Shown piece after piece: positions 1 to 7,399 of a stretch of 53,280 nucleotides of DNA. A program made the translations under genes and the position numbers. How positions within the stretch are numbered: position 1 is the first letter of the stretch; the number at the start of each line of letters is the position of its first letter. Location: contig JAGTTS010000006.1 of the NCBI GenBank assembly GCA_018223375.1, positions 132,501 to 185,780 on the forward strand. Reading direction: 5' to 3'. Origin of the DNA: Clostridiaceae bacterium Marseille-Q3526 (GTDB lineage Bacteria > Bacillota > Clostridia > Lachnospirales > Lachnospiraceae). The notes beneath the pieces were generated by a model. The model did no database searches, was not told the DNA's origin, and was given only the letters and a program-made list of their open reading frames with translations.

Positions 1-33
1 ATTCTCAGCCATTTGGCTTCTTTGAATATCCAG

Positions 34-122
34 CGCAGAAGGAGGGATTTGAACCCTCGCGCCGCTACTAACGACCTACTCCCTTTCCAGGGGAGCCCCT
101 TCAGCCACTTGGGTACTTCTGC
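34..122 (-). tRNA. tRNA-Ser (anticodon GGA)
   Basis: Read on the minus strand, the sequence starts with GCAGAAG and closes with the complementary CTTCTGC, giving a 7-bp acceptor stem. The T arm carries GGTTCAAATCC and the anticodon loop reads CTGGAAA, so the anticodon is GGA and it reads UCC/UCU. A long variable arm (GGTCGTTAGTAGCGGC region) is typical of tRNA-Ser. The CCA end is not encoded, so it depends on a CCA-adding enzyme such as the one at 35816. It lies just downstream of the second tRNA-Ser and probably shares its promoter. Confidence 0.95.
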
Positions 123-157
123 TGATTGACATTTTATATTTAATTATCTGTCAAGAG

Positions 158-243
158 CGGAGAGAGTGGGATTCGAACCCACGCGCCCTTGCGGACAAAC
201 GGTTTTCAAGACCGCCTCGTTATGACCACTTCGATATCTCTCC
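158..243 (-). tRNA. tRNA-Ser (anticodon UGA)
   Basis: On the minus strand GGAGAGA at the 5' end pairs with TCTCTCC at the 3' end. The anticodon loop is CTTGAAA (anticodon UGA, reading UCA and other UCN codons), the T arm has GGTTCGAATCC, and there is a long class II variable arm. CCA is not encoded. It is the first gene of a tandem tRNA-Ser pair, directly behind a consensus promoter. Confidence 0.95.
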
Positions 244-257
244 AAACGTGCTCAGCT

Positions 258-286
258 ATTATATCACGCTGTTTTTCATTTGTCAA
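258..286 (-). promoter_or_regulatory. Consensus promoter of the tRNA-Ser pair
   Basis: On the minus strand TTGACA (281-286) is separated by 17 nt from TATAAT (258-263). Both hexamers match the housekeeping consensus perfectly, and the site sits about 15 bp upstream of the tRNA-Ser(UGA) 5' end, as expected for a strong stable-RNA promoter. Confidence 0.88.
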
Positions 287-575
287 GAACTTTTTTATTT
301 TTCTTTTTGAATTTTCTCTGTTTCTTCATTAAAGAAAAATCTTTCAAAGCCGTCACATTCAGGCTGTTTCTTTTGTTCTCAGCTGCCGTTCTCAGCGGCA
401 ACGAAAGGTATTCTATCACTGTTTTCGACAGAAGTCAACTGTTTTTTTCAAGTTTTTTATTTTTTTCCTGACAAATCTGCAGGAGAGAGAAATTCACGTC
501 TTTCTCCCTCTGGCAGACCTGCCTTTTGGGCATATGAAAGCGCCAGAACGTGCAGGTACCTTCTCTGCTCTGACA
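287..575. other. Intergenic, AT-rich, no gene seen
   Basis: This stretch separates the tRNA promoter from the 3' end of the HydE-like gene. It is T-rich on the plus strand. It contains a short inverted repeat (TGCCG/CGGCA near 383-399) and a larger imperfect one around 479-530 that could end the HydE-like transcript. No open frame here has a Shine-Dalgarno site or recognisable protein features. Confidence 0.5.
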
Positions 576-1727
576 CTACGCCTTCTCTGAGCAGCCGCTC
601 CGGGAAAATCCATAGCAGTCTCCCCGTTCCGCCACCATTTCATATCCTATCGCCTCTACCAGACGGCGCAGTTTTGCTTTCTCCTGCGCTGTACTGCATC
701 CCATATATGGACCACTGCCGCCGGAACCAGGAAGAAGATCCATCATCAGCACGTTAGCTCCGCACAAAAGCCCTAGTCTGCGCCCATCGGGAAGGGATTT
801 TTCCAGTATTTCAGAGACAGGGAGAAGTACACGGGGAAGAAGAAGGCGCGCGATCCCCATCAGATACAGCGTCATTTTTAAAGCATCCTCTCTCGCCTCG
901 GCCGTCTGAACACTATCCCCGAAAAGAAATGGATTAATTTCTACTATTTCTGGCTGCAGGGCACAGAGAAACATGAGCTCCTCAGCCAGGCGCTCCGGAA
1001 AGCCGGCAAAGGAAGCCGCACTTATCTCTCCGCCCGTCTGCCAGCCAGTTTTCTTTAAAAAGTTTAAGTACCTTTTTCTCCCGCTTTTTTCCTGCTCCAA
1101 AGCTTTCCTGGAGCTGTCTCCTGCCCGGCCTGCAGCTTCAGACCGTTCCAAGCGGACAAGGTATCGATCTGCTCCCGCCTGCCTCCACATATGAACCGTT
1201 TCTTCCGGATAGATTCCTGCCGCCAGCGTTACTGCACAGTCAGGGCAGGCTGCCTTAATCTGTTTTATCAGATCTGCCAGAAGCCCGCCCTCCTGCTCCT
1301 TCTCCCGGCTCTTTTCCTGGCTCTTCTGAAGCACGAAGCTGCGAAGACCTGCCTGCTTTCCATCCCGGCAGGCTGAAGCCACGGCCTGTTTCATCAAATA
1401 TTCCTCCTGCAAACCGCCGTTTTGTGAAAAGGAACCCAGCTCTGCCGCGCCCCGCAAAAATACTCTTTTCCCATAGAAATGTTCTCTGACGCGGCGGGCT
1501 GTACGAAATAAAAGACCAGCTGTTTTTCCTGTTCTCACGGAAAGCAGAAGGATCCATTCGTCTCTGCTCAAAATCTCTCCGCGGGCCAGCCTTGCAATGA
1601 GCCGGCAGCACTCTTCCTCCTGCTGCCGGCTGAACCCCTCAGAAAACATCTGTTCCGGATATTCTATTTTCTCCCCAGACCTGTAACACTCCTGCATTTC
1701 TCCCACTGGCACTGCCTCCCCCTTCAA
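576..1727 (-). CDS. HydE/BioB-like protein lacking the radical-SAM cysteine motif
   Basis: The 383-residue product resembles HydE, the radical-SAM maturase of [FeFe]-hydrogenase. It has an N-terminal helical region, YGKRVFLRG (85-93), GLRSFVLQ (127-134), QAGADRYLVRLE (183-194), RLLLPRVLLP (294-303) and GANVLMMDLLP (323-333). Where HydE carries CxxxCxxC, this protein reads SFSQNGGLQEEYL (99-111) with no cysteine, and the usual GGED after FVLQ is replaced by a Glu/Lys/Gln stretch. The frame is intact, so this looks like a maintained non-canonical protein rather than a decayed gene. It is 26 bp downstream of ispD and may be cotranscribed. The start is uncertain: TTG at 1727 follows GGGAG, while GTG at 1706 or ATG at 1697 are alternatives. 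Function unknown; it is unlikely to be an active radical-SAM enzyme. Confidence 0.75.
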   Translation of the reverse strand: MKGEAVPVGEMQECYRSGEKIEYPEQMFSEGFSRQQEEECCRLIARLARGEILSRDEWILLLSVRTGKTAGLLFRTARRVREHFYGKRVFLRGAAELGSFSQNGGLQEEYLMKQAVASACRDGKQAGLRSFVLQKSQEKSREKEQEGGLLADLIKQIKAACPDCAVTLAAGIYPEETVHMWRQAGADRYLVRLERSEAAGRAGDSSRKALEQEKSGRKRYLNFLKKTGWQTGGEISAASFAGFPERLAEELMFLCALQPEIVEINPFLFGDSVQTAEAREDALKMTLYLMGIARLLLPRVLLPVSEILEKSLPDGRRLGLLCGANVLMMDLLPGSGGSGPYMGCSTAQEKAKLRRLVEAIGYEMVAERGDCYGFSRSGCSEKA

Positions 1728-1753
1728 GCTTTCCAGCTCCCTTTTCCAAAAGG

Positions 1754-2464
1754 TTAAATCATGCCGCGGCGTTTTAAAACAGCCGCAGCCACCTCCATAT
1801 CCTCCGGCGTTGTCACCTTAATATTTTCATAGGAACCTTCTACCAGACGCACCGGAACTCCTGTCAACCTCTCCACAACCATGGCGTCGTCCGTGACCCC
1901 CTGCTGCAGAGACTCGTCCTCCATCATGGTCTCATAGGCCTGGCAGATCAAAGACCTTGAAAACGCCTGAGGCGTCTGCACCATCCATACCCTGGAGCGA
2001 TCCGGAGTGGAAGCTGCAAAGCCGTTTTCATCTGCAATTTTTACCGTGTCCTTTGACGGCATACCGGCGGCGCAGGCTCCAAATTGCTCCGCCGCCTCAA
2101 TGGTTCTGTCTATTATTTCTGAATCAACGAACGGACGGGCCCCGTCATGGATCAGCACAATAGCTGAAGAAGCCGGAACCTGCTTCAGTCCCTCGCAGAC
2201 GGAATGGTAGCGTTCTGCACCTCCAGCCACCACTGCCTTCACTTTAGAAAAGCCGTACCGCTCCACTAGATCCTGTCTGCAGAACTCCATCTCCTGTTTT
2301 CCTGTAACCAGAATCACCTGATCCACCTGGCTTTTCTCAAATGCATTTAAGCTGTAAAAGAGAACCGGATAACCTCCCAAATCTAAAAACTGCTTCTGTA
2401 TTCTGGTTCCCATCCGCTTTCCCTGCCCCGCTGCCAGAACGATGGCGCACGTTTGTCTCTTCAT
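1754..2464 (-). CDS. ispD: 2-C-methyl-D-erythritol 4-phosphate cytidylyltransferase
   Basis: IspD transfers CMP from CTP to MEP, the third step of the MEP isoprenoid pathway in the cytosol. At 236 residues it has the normal family length. Visible motifs are the N-terminal nucleotide-binding AAGQGKRMG, the central HDGARPF, and VQTPQAF with the downstream TDDAMVVE. It starts 33 bp after tsaD and is followed closely by the HydE-like gene, so it sits in a compact rnz-tsaD-ispD run. Family membership is clear and there is nothing unusual in the protein. Confidence 0.95.
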   Translation of the reverse strand: MKRQTCAIVLAAGQGKRMGTRIQKQFLDLGGYPVLFYSLNAFEKSQVDQVILVTGKQEMEFCRQDLVERYGFSKVKAVVAGGAERYHSVCEGLKQVPASSAIVLIHDGARPFVDSEIIDRTIEAAEQFGACAAGMPSKDTVKIADENGFAASTPDRSRVWMVQTPQAFSRSLICQAYETMMEDESLQQGVTDDAMVVERLTGVPVRLVEGSYENIKVTTPEDMEVAAAVLKRRGMI

Positions 2465-2497
2465 GACGTCACTCCCTTTCCAGACTTTCCAGAACCT

Positions 2498-3535
2498 CTA
2501 CCTCTCCCCCAGCTTTAAGTTCGGAACCGCGTTTAAATCCCAGCCTGAGCGGGCGCCCTTCTGATATTCATAGTAAGCTGCCGCTCCTATCATAGCCGCA
2601 TTGTCGGTGCAATAAATAGGAGACGGATGATAAAACCGGATTCCCTCCTTCTCGCAGGCGGCCTTCATGCCCTCGCGCAGAGCCGAATTGGAAGCCACGC
2701 CTCCGGCAATGGCCAGCTTGTCGTAGCCGTACTCCTTCGCAGCCATGATCGCTCTGGATACCAAAGACTCTACCACGGCGTTCTGGAAAGAAGCGGCCAG
2801 ATCCGGCACGCAGATCTCCTCCCCCGTCATTTTGGCATGATTAATGTAATTCAGCACTGCTGATTTTAAGCCGCTGAAGCTGAAATCATAAGGATTGTCC
2901 CCTACTTTTGCCCGCGGGAATTCGATGGCATGAGGATTTCCCTCTCTGGCGGCCTTGTCCACCTTGGGACCGCCCGGGTATCCCAGTCCCACGGCTCTGG
3001 CCACCTTGTCAAAGGCCTCCCCCGCCGCGTCATCCCTGGTATGACCAATGATCTCAAACTCGCCATAGTCCTTCACAATGACCAGATGCGTATGTCCGCC
3101 TGAGACAATCAGGCAGACAAAGGGCGGTTCCAAATCTGGATTTTCAATAAAATTAGCCGACACATGGCCTTCAATATGATGTACGCCCACTAACGGCTTC
3201 TTGGCCGCGTAGGCCAGCGCCTTGGCTTCCGCCACTCCCACCAGAAGAGCTCCTACAAGCCCCGGTCCATATGTAACGGCTATGGCTGTAATCTCCTCCA
3301 GCGTCACATCCGCCTCCGCAAGAGCGCTCTCAATCACCTGGTTAATCTTCTCAATGTGCTTTCTCGACGCAATCTCAGGAACCACTCCGCCATAAAGGGT
3401 GTGGAGGGCAATCTGAGAAGAAATCACATTAGAAAGCACCTCTCTTCCATTTTTCACCACAGAGGCAGCCGTCTCGTCGCAGGAGCTCTCTATGGCCAGA
3501 ATCAAAACGTCCTCGTTTGTCTCTTGTCTATTCAT
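2498..3535 (-). CDS. tsaD: tRNA N6-threonylcarbamoyladenosine transferase catalytic subunit
   Basis: TsaD moves the threonylcarbamoyl group onto A37 of ANN-decoding tRNAs, together with TsaB and TsaE, both encoded a few kb away on the same strand. The 345-residue protein shows the ASKHA-fold start AIESSCDETAASVV, the metal-binding HHIEGH, the SGGHTHLV loop, and the C-terminal AGGVASNSALR and CTDNAAMIG motifs. The ATG at 3535 follows a GGAGAG-type ribosome binding site. It begins 20 bp after rnz, suggesting cotranscription. The DNA end product t6A links it functionally to tsaB, tsaE and rimI at 5.5-7.2 kb. Confidence 0.97.
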   Translation of the reverse strand: MNRQETNEDVLILAIESSCDETAASVVKNGREVLSNVISSQIALHTLYGGVVPEIASRKHIEKINQVIESALAEADVTLEEITAIAVTYGPGLVGALLVGVAEAKALAYAAKKPLVGVHHIEGHVSANFIENPDLEPPFVCLIVSGGHTHLVIVKDYGEFEIIGHTRDDAAGEAFDKVARAVGLGYPGGPKVDKAAREGNPHAIEFPRAKVGDNPYDFSFSGLKSAVLNYINHAKMTGEEICVPDLAASFQNAVVESLVSRAIMAAKEYGYDKLAIAGGVASNSALREGMKAACEKEGIRFYHPSPIYCTDNAAMIGAAAYYEYQKGARSGWDLNAVPNLKLGER

Positions 3536-3555
3536 GTTTCACTCTCTCCTAACAG

Positions 3556-4467
3556 CTAATCTTCATCAAAGCCCAGTTCTGCGCTCCAGCCGTCTCTGGC
3601 CGTCTTGGCGCGGGCAAAGATTGCTCTGGCCTTATCAGCATACTCGTCCGGTCTCGTCAGGGAAGGGCTGTAATGAGTCAGCCACATTTCCTTCGGCTGC
3701 GCCTCCTTGGCCAGGCCGGCCGCCTCCTGAAAAGTCATATGCTTATACTCTCTGGCCTTGGCTTCCTTGCCGTCCTCCCCGTACATTCCCTCGCAGATAA
3801 ACAGATCCGCTTTCCTTGCATACTCTGCAATTACCGGAACCGGCCTGGTATCTGTACAGTAGACCACCTTGATTCCTCTTCTGGCCGGCCCCAGAACCAT
3901 ATCAGGCGTCAGAAGACGCCCTTCCTCCTCAATGGTTTCTCCCTTCTGAAGACGGTTCCAGAATCTCTGGGGAATATCCTGCTCCCTGGCTCTATCCACA
4001 TCAAACTTTCCTTTTCTGGGAATAGACACCGCATAGCCATAGCAGATCACATTGTGGTTGACGCGGTAAGCGTCTATGATGTAAGGACCTATCTGAAGCT
4101 GTTCTCTCTGCTCTGTCAGCTCAATAAACCGGAGTTCAAAGGGCAGTTCCGGCGCAATGGTCCTGAGAGCGCCTACTACACGTTCCAGCCCCTTAGGTCC
4201 TATCATGGTCACCGGCTCTGTCCGCTCTGCGTTTCCCATGGTAAGAAGAAGCCCCGGAAGACCGCTGATATGATCTGCATGGTAATGAGTAAAGCAGATA
4301 ATATCAATGGGCTTGGGACTCCACCCCTTCTCCTTTAAGGCCACCTGGGTTCCCTCTCCGCAGTCGATCAGAAGATTGCTTCCGTCGCACCGGGTCATCA
4401 GGGATGTGAGCCACCGGTAGGGAAGAGGCATCATCCCCCCTGTACCTAACAGACAAACATCTAACAT
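3556..4467 (-). CDS. rnz: Ribonuclease Z (tRNA 3' endonuclease)
   Basis: This 303-residue metallo-beta-lactamase-fold nuclease trims tRNA 3' trailers. It has the N-terminal LLGTGGMMP, the zinc ligand motif THYHADHISGLPGLL, YCTDTRPV, and the C-terminal HMTFQEAAGLA and LTHYSP segments that supply further ligands. The length matches bacterial RNase Z. Since neither tRNA gene in this window encodes CCA, RNase Z plus the CCA-adding enzyme at 35816 would be the expected maturation route. It leads a compact group with tsaD and ispD. Confidence 0.93.
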   Translation of the reverse strand: MLDVCLLGTGGMMPLPYRWLTSLMTRCDGSNLLIDCGEGTQVALKEKGWSPKPIDIICFTHYHADHISGLPGLLLTMGNAERTEPVTMIGPKGLERVVGALRTIAPELPFELRFIELTEQREQLQIGPYIIDAYRVNHNVICYGYAVSIPRKGKFDVDRAREQDIPQRFWNRLQKGETIEEEGRLLTPDMVLGPARRGIKVVYCTDTRPVPVIAEYARKADLFICEGMYGEDGKEAKAREYKHMTFQEAAGLAKEAQPKEMWLTHYSPSLTRPDEYADKARAIFARAKTARDGWSAELGFDED

Positions 4468-4544
4468 ATAAAAAAATTCCTCTCTGTTTTCTTTTTCGGT
4501 TCTGCAGTTTTGACTTTACATGAAACGAAACGTTTCTATAAAGC

Positions 4545-4581
4545 GAAAAAGAACGAAGAACCCTGCCGCGCAGGATTCTTC
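4545..4581 (-). terminator. Intrinsic terminator after the Cys-rich gene
   Basis: GAAGAACCCTG (from 4555) pairs with CAGGATTCTTC (to 4581). On the minus strand the stem is followed by GTTCTTTTTC. It lies between the Cys-rich gene's stop (4651) and the rnz start (4467), so it probably ends the Cys-rich gene transcript. Confidence 0.7.
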
Positions 4582-4650
4582 GCCTGATTTTCAAAATCAT
4601 GCCGCCTGGTTTTACCCCGCAGGCTCATCCGGCGCCGCCGGCTGGCATAA

Positions 4651-4983
4651 CTACTGAAATTCCTTTCGAAGGACTTCCTTTGGCATCTCTATCTCGCCTG
4701 CAATCGTATGCTCCGTCAGTTCAGACAGCAGTTTGATTTTCTGGTTCAGAACAGGCCGCATACAGTTCGGCACATGCTCCTGGTGCGCTCTGTGGATTGC
4801 TACGCATTCCTTACAATTCCCATGATAGCGGCAGGCCTTTTTGCATGGACAATGATCCTTATCCTTGTACTCCTCTCTAAATTCAGAGGCAAACTCTTCC
4901 TGCAGCTTAAGGCCCTGCGCACGGTTTCCCTTGTGAAATTCCGCCATCGCCGCAAGCTCCTTTGGATTATGTTCAATCACCAT
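4651..4983 (-). CDS. Small Cys/His-rich protein, likely metal-binding
   Basis: I do not recognise a named family. The 110-residue product has charged helical ends and a central cluster from about residue 43 to 75: CPC, CRYHGNCKEC, then HRAHQEHVPNC. The seven cysteines and several histidines suggest a zinc or iron-sulfur site. There is no signal peptide or membrane segment. ATG at 4983 is preferred over the adjacent GTG because AGGAGG lies 7 nt upstream. It is flanked by a terminator at 4545-4581 and may be monocistronic. Its role cannot be inferred from its rnz neighbour. Confidence 0.8.
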   Translation of the reverse strand: MVIEHNPKELAAMAEFHKGNRAQGLKLQEEFASEFREEYKDKDHCPCKKACRYHGNCKECVAIHRAHQEHVPNCMRPVLNQKIKLLSELTEHTIAGEIEMPKEVLRKEFQ

Positions 4984-5079
4984 CACAGTTCCTCCTATCC
5001 GGCAGTTCTTTTCTCTTACAGTTCCTTCTTATTTATCATATCACAAAGAAAAATTTTTTTCTATCCTGGAGCTTAGATT

Positions 5080-5322
5080 CTACAAAAGTTCCGTCCGCTC
5101 TTTTACCTGAACAGAAATTTTAAATTGATTGGTCAGCTCGTCATAACACGATTCGCAGAGATCAAAGCTGTGGACTTCTCCGTCTTTTTCCGAAAAATAA
5201 TCCCAGGTAAGCTCAAAATGAGCGCTTCCCTCCCGCAAAATTCCATCCTTCACAATCAGGCGCTTTCCGCACCAGTTGCACCACACCGATTCCAGCTCTC
5301 CCTTGCCTTTGTATTTTCTCAT
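5080..5322 (-). CDS. Small zinc-ribbon-like protein
   Basis: The 80-residue product has two CxxC pairs: CNWC near residue 15 and CESC near residue 57, separated by an aromatic, acidic strand-rich segment (HFELTWDYFSEKDGEVHSFDL). The layout fits a treble-clef or zinc-ribbon fold. ATG at 5322 follows GGTGAGG. The family is not recognised by name and no partner is implied by the neighbours. It lies just downstream of the rimI terminator and so probably has its own promoter. Confidence 0.75.
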   Translation of the reverse strand: MRKYKGKGELESVWCNWCGKRLIVKDGILREGSAHFELTWDYFSEKDGEVHSFDLCESCYDELTNQFKISVQVKERTELL

Positions 5323-5372
5323 GTTTCCTCACCTTTCTTCTATCGCCGAACGTTTCCCCGTTTCCTGTTAAG

Positions 5373-5441
5373 CGGACTTTTCATTTCGTCCAGATGGAAC
5401 TCCTATGAAATGAAAAACGGGGCATCCGAAACGGATACCCC
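5373..5441 (-). terminator. rimI operon terminator with trailing palindrome
   Basis: GGGGCATCCG (5419-5428) and CGGATACCCC (5432-5441) form a stem. On the minus strand it is followed by GTTTTTCATTTC, a normal U-tract for the rimI transcript ending at 5486. Beyond it, CTTTTCATTTC and GAAATGAAAA (about 5377-5416) form a second inverted repeat whose one arm is the U-tract itself; the same arrangement recurs elsewhere in the window. Confidence 0.75.
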
Positions 5442-5485
5442 TAAATTATAATCGTTCTTATGCCTGTTTTTAAGTGGTAATTATT

Positions 5486-5998
5486 TCAAGAAAAATAGAG
5501 CCACATAATGAGAGCGTCCTCAGCCGGATTCTCATAATAATTCTTTCTGACCGCTTCCTCCCCGAAACCATAGGATTTATAAAGCTCAATAGCCGTCCGG
5601 TTGGATTTTCTCACCTCCAGGGTGAGGGCCTCTGCGCCCTTTTCTCTGGCAGTCTCCTCCAGCTGATCCATCAGTTTTCTGGATAATCCTCTGCCGCGGA
5701 GCTCTGGATGCACAGCAATCCGCATCAGCTCGCCCTCTCCGGCAATCACCCGCAGATTGCAGTAGCCGGCCAGCCCCCTGCCGCAATGGCCGCCTTCTTT
5801 TTCCTGTCCGCAGTCCCCGCCGGTTCTGTTATCTGCCGGTTCCAGAACCCAGAGAAAATCCAGCCGGCTCTCCAGACTCTCCTGCAGGATCGCCTCAGAC
5901 CATGGCGCTGAAAAGCTTAACCGTTCCAGCTCTGCCGCAGCGGCCAGATCTCTCTCCTCCATAGGCCGCAGGGAAAATCCTGTCTCTGATCGATTCAT
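5486..5998 (-). CDS. rimI: Ribosomal protein S18 alanine N-acetyltransferase
   Basis: This GNAT protein has the acetyl-CoA loop RGRGLSRKLM, an LEVRKSNRTAIELYKSYGF motif and a C-terminal DALIMWL strand, as in RimI enzymes that acetylate an N-terminal Ala. ATG at 5998 is chosen because GAAAGAGGG lies about 10 nt upstream; an upstream ATG at 6043 has no good ribosome site. A Gly/Asp-rich loop around NRTGGDCGQEKEGGHCG lengthens the protein compared with the usual ~150 residues. It follows tsaB by about 65 bp; tsaE-tsaB-rimI is a frequent arrangement in Firmicutes. Confidence 0.88.
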   Translation of the reverse strand: MNRSETGFSLRPMEERDLAAAAELERLSFSAPWSEAILQESLESRLDFLWVLEPADNRTGGDCGQEKEGGHCGRGLAGYCNLRVIAGEGELMRIAVHPELRGRGLSRKLMDQLEETAREKGAEALTLEVRKSNRTAIELYKSYGFGEEAVRKNYYENPAEDALIMWLYFS

Positions 5999-6062
5999 GT
6001 TTCCGCTTCCCTCTTTCCTGTCTCCGTTTCCTGTTCTGTTCATATCCGCGCGATGTTTCTGC

Positions 6063-6815
6063 CTACGCCTGCTTTTCCACTACCTGAATTCCGGCAGCCA
6101 GCTTGTCCAGCTCTCCCTGGCGCTCCGCCAGTTCCCGTTCTCTCTCCGCCTGGGATTTTCTCAGGTAATCCGGCTTGTGCTCCATGGCAGTTTCCGTCTT
6201 TCCCTCCGCCAGGTAAACGCTGCCAAGGGCTGCCACAGAAGCGGCTCTCTGCCGGTTTACATGAGCTGGGGCAAACCTGTGGGGAACCTTTATCAGCTCT
6301 TCGATAACCGCCTGATAAGGAGGCACTCCGTCTCCCAGGAATATCACCCGCTCTCCCCGGCCGTTTAACTCCTCCACAAGCTCTTTAATATCCGCTGGCT
6401 GCTGCTCCTTCACGATCTCAAACTCTTCCCGGAAATGATACAGTCCCGTGTAAACCTGATTTCTTCTGGCGTCCATAATCGGGCAGATTAAAGCGTCCGT
6501 ACCGTAGAGATTGTACGCCATAGCGTCCACGGTGGGAACGTGGATCAGGGGCTTTTTCATGGCGAGCCCCAGCCCCTTGGCCGTAGCAGATCCGATGCGC
6601 AGTCCTGTAAAAGAACCGGGGCCGCCGGATACGGCGATGGCGTCGATGGTATCCAGCTCTATCTCCAGCATCCGGATCACCTCGTCAATCATGGGAAGCA
6701 AGGTCTGGGAATGAGTTTTCTTTAAATTTACCGTATATTCTGCCGTCAAAATTCCATCTGTCACAATGGCCACGGAAGCCACCAGCGACGAGCTTTCAAT
6801 TCCTAATACTCTCAT
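6063..6815 (-). CDS. tsaB: t6A dimerization partner
   Basis: TsaB is the non-catalytic TsaD paralogue that scaffolds the t6A complex. The 250-residue protein begins MRVLGIESSS, has GGPGSFTGLRIG around residue 65, and lacks TsaD's metal-binding histidines. It overlaps tsaE by one base (TAATG), indicating translational coupling. The C-terminal 60 residues are charged and helix-prone (QAERERELAERQGELDKL). Context with tsaE, rimI and the nearby tsaD makes the assignment firm. Confidence 0.95.
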   Translation of the reverse strand: MRVLGIESSSLVASVAIVTDGILTAEYTVNLKKTHSQTLLPMIDEVIRMLEIELDTIDAIAVSGGPGSFTGLRIGSATAKGLGLAMKKPLIHVPTVDAMAYNLYGTDALICPIMDARRNQVYTGLYHFREEFEIVKEQQPADIKELVEELNGRGERVIFLGDGVPPYQAVIEELIKVPHRFAPAHVNRQRAASVAALGSVYLAEGKTETAMEHKPDYLRKSQAERERELAERQGELDKLAAGIQVVEKQA

Positions 6816-7243
6816 TATCTCTCCTCCACCGTTATTTTCCGGTAATCAAAGCCCTTTTCCAGATCCTTCTCAATCCTGATTTCAATGGCTGTCTCCGGAA
6901 TGATCTCCTCCACCAGGGAGGCCCACTCGATCAGGCACACACCTTCTCCGTAAAAGCAGTCCTCATATCCGATTTCATCCATCTCGCTGATATCTCCAAT
7001 CCGGTAGACGTCGAAATGGTAGAGCGGAAGGCGCCCCTCCTCGTACTGCTGAATGATTGTGAAGGTGGGACTGTTCACATCACTCTGAATTCCCAGTCCC
7101 TTTGCAAAGCCCTGGGTGAATACCGTTTTTCCCACGCCGAGATCGCCGTCTAAGCAGTAAACCTGCCCCTTCCCTGCCTGCTCTCCCAGCCGTTTCCCCG
7201 CCTGAAAGGTCTCTTCGGGGCTGTATGTTTCAATGATTTTCAT
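6815..7243 (-). CDS. tsaE: t6A biosynthesis ATPase
   Basis: TsaE is the ATPase that resets the TsaB-TsaD complex. The product shows the P-loop GDLGVGKT, the switch SPTFTIIQQY, HFDVYRI and the Walker-B-like LIEWA. ATG at 7243 (MKIIETYS) is chosen over the frame's start at 7270 because AGGAAAGGA lies 8 nt upstream; this gives about 142 residues, the normal length. It is the first gene of tsaE-tsaB-rimI. A terminator belonging to prfA lies just upstream. Confidence 0.94.
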   Translation of the reverse strand: MKIIETYSPEETFQAGKRLGEQAGKGQVYCLDGDLGVGKTVFTQGFAKGLGIQSDVNSPTFTIIQQYEEGRLPLYHFDVYRIGDISEMDEIGYEDCFYGEGVCLIEWASLVEEIIPETAIEIRIEKDLEKGFDYRKITVEER

Positions 7244-7309
7244 AATCCGGTTCCTTTCCTGTTTCTGCATTTAATCTTACTATCCTAGACGCCGGTATGT
7301 CAACCGGAA

Positions 7310-7363
7310 CAGAAAGAAGGGCTGCGCCAGGCAGCCGATTTCTCAGCCCCAGATCGCAGCCCT
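7310..7363 (-). terminator. Terminator after prfA
   Basis: AGGGCTGCG (7318-7326) pairs with CGCAGCCCT (7355-7363), enclosing a further GGCTG/CAGCC pairing, and is followed on the minus strand by TTCTTTCT. It lies about 40 bp after the prfA stop, separating prfA from tsaE. The U-tract is interrupted, so termination strength is uncertain. Confidence 0.65.
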
Positions 7364-7399
7364 CCTGCTGTATTATACATAATTTCCAGCCAGCGTCCC

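Noticed and set aside
280..471. 63-codon plus-strand frame beside the tRNA genes
   Set aside because: It is Phe/Leu-rich from T-rich DNA and has no ribosome site.
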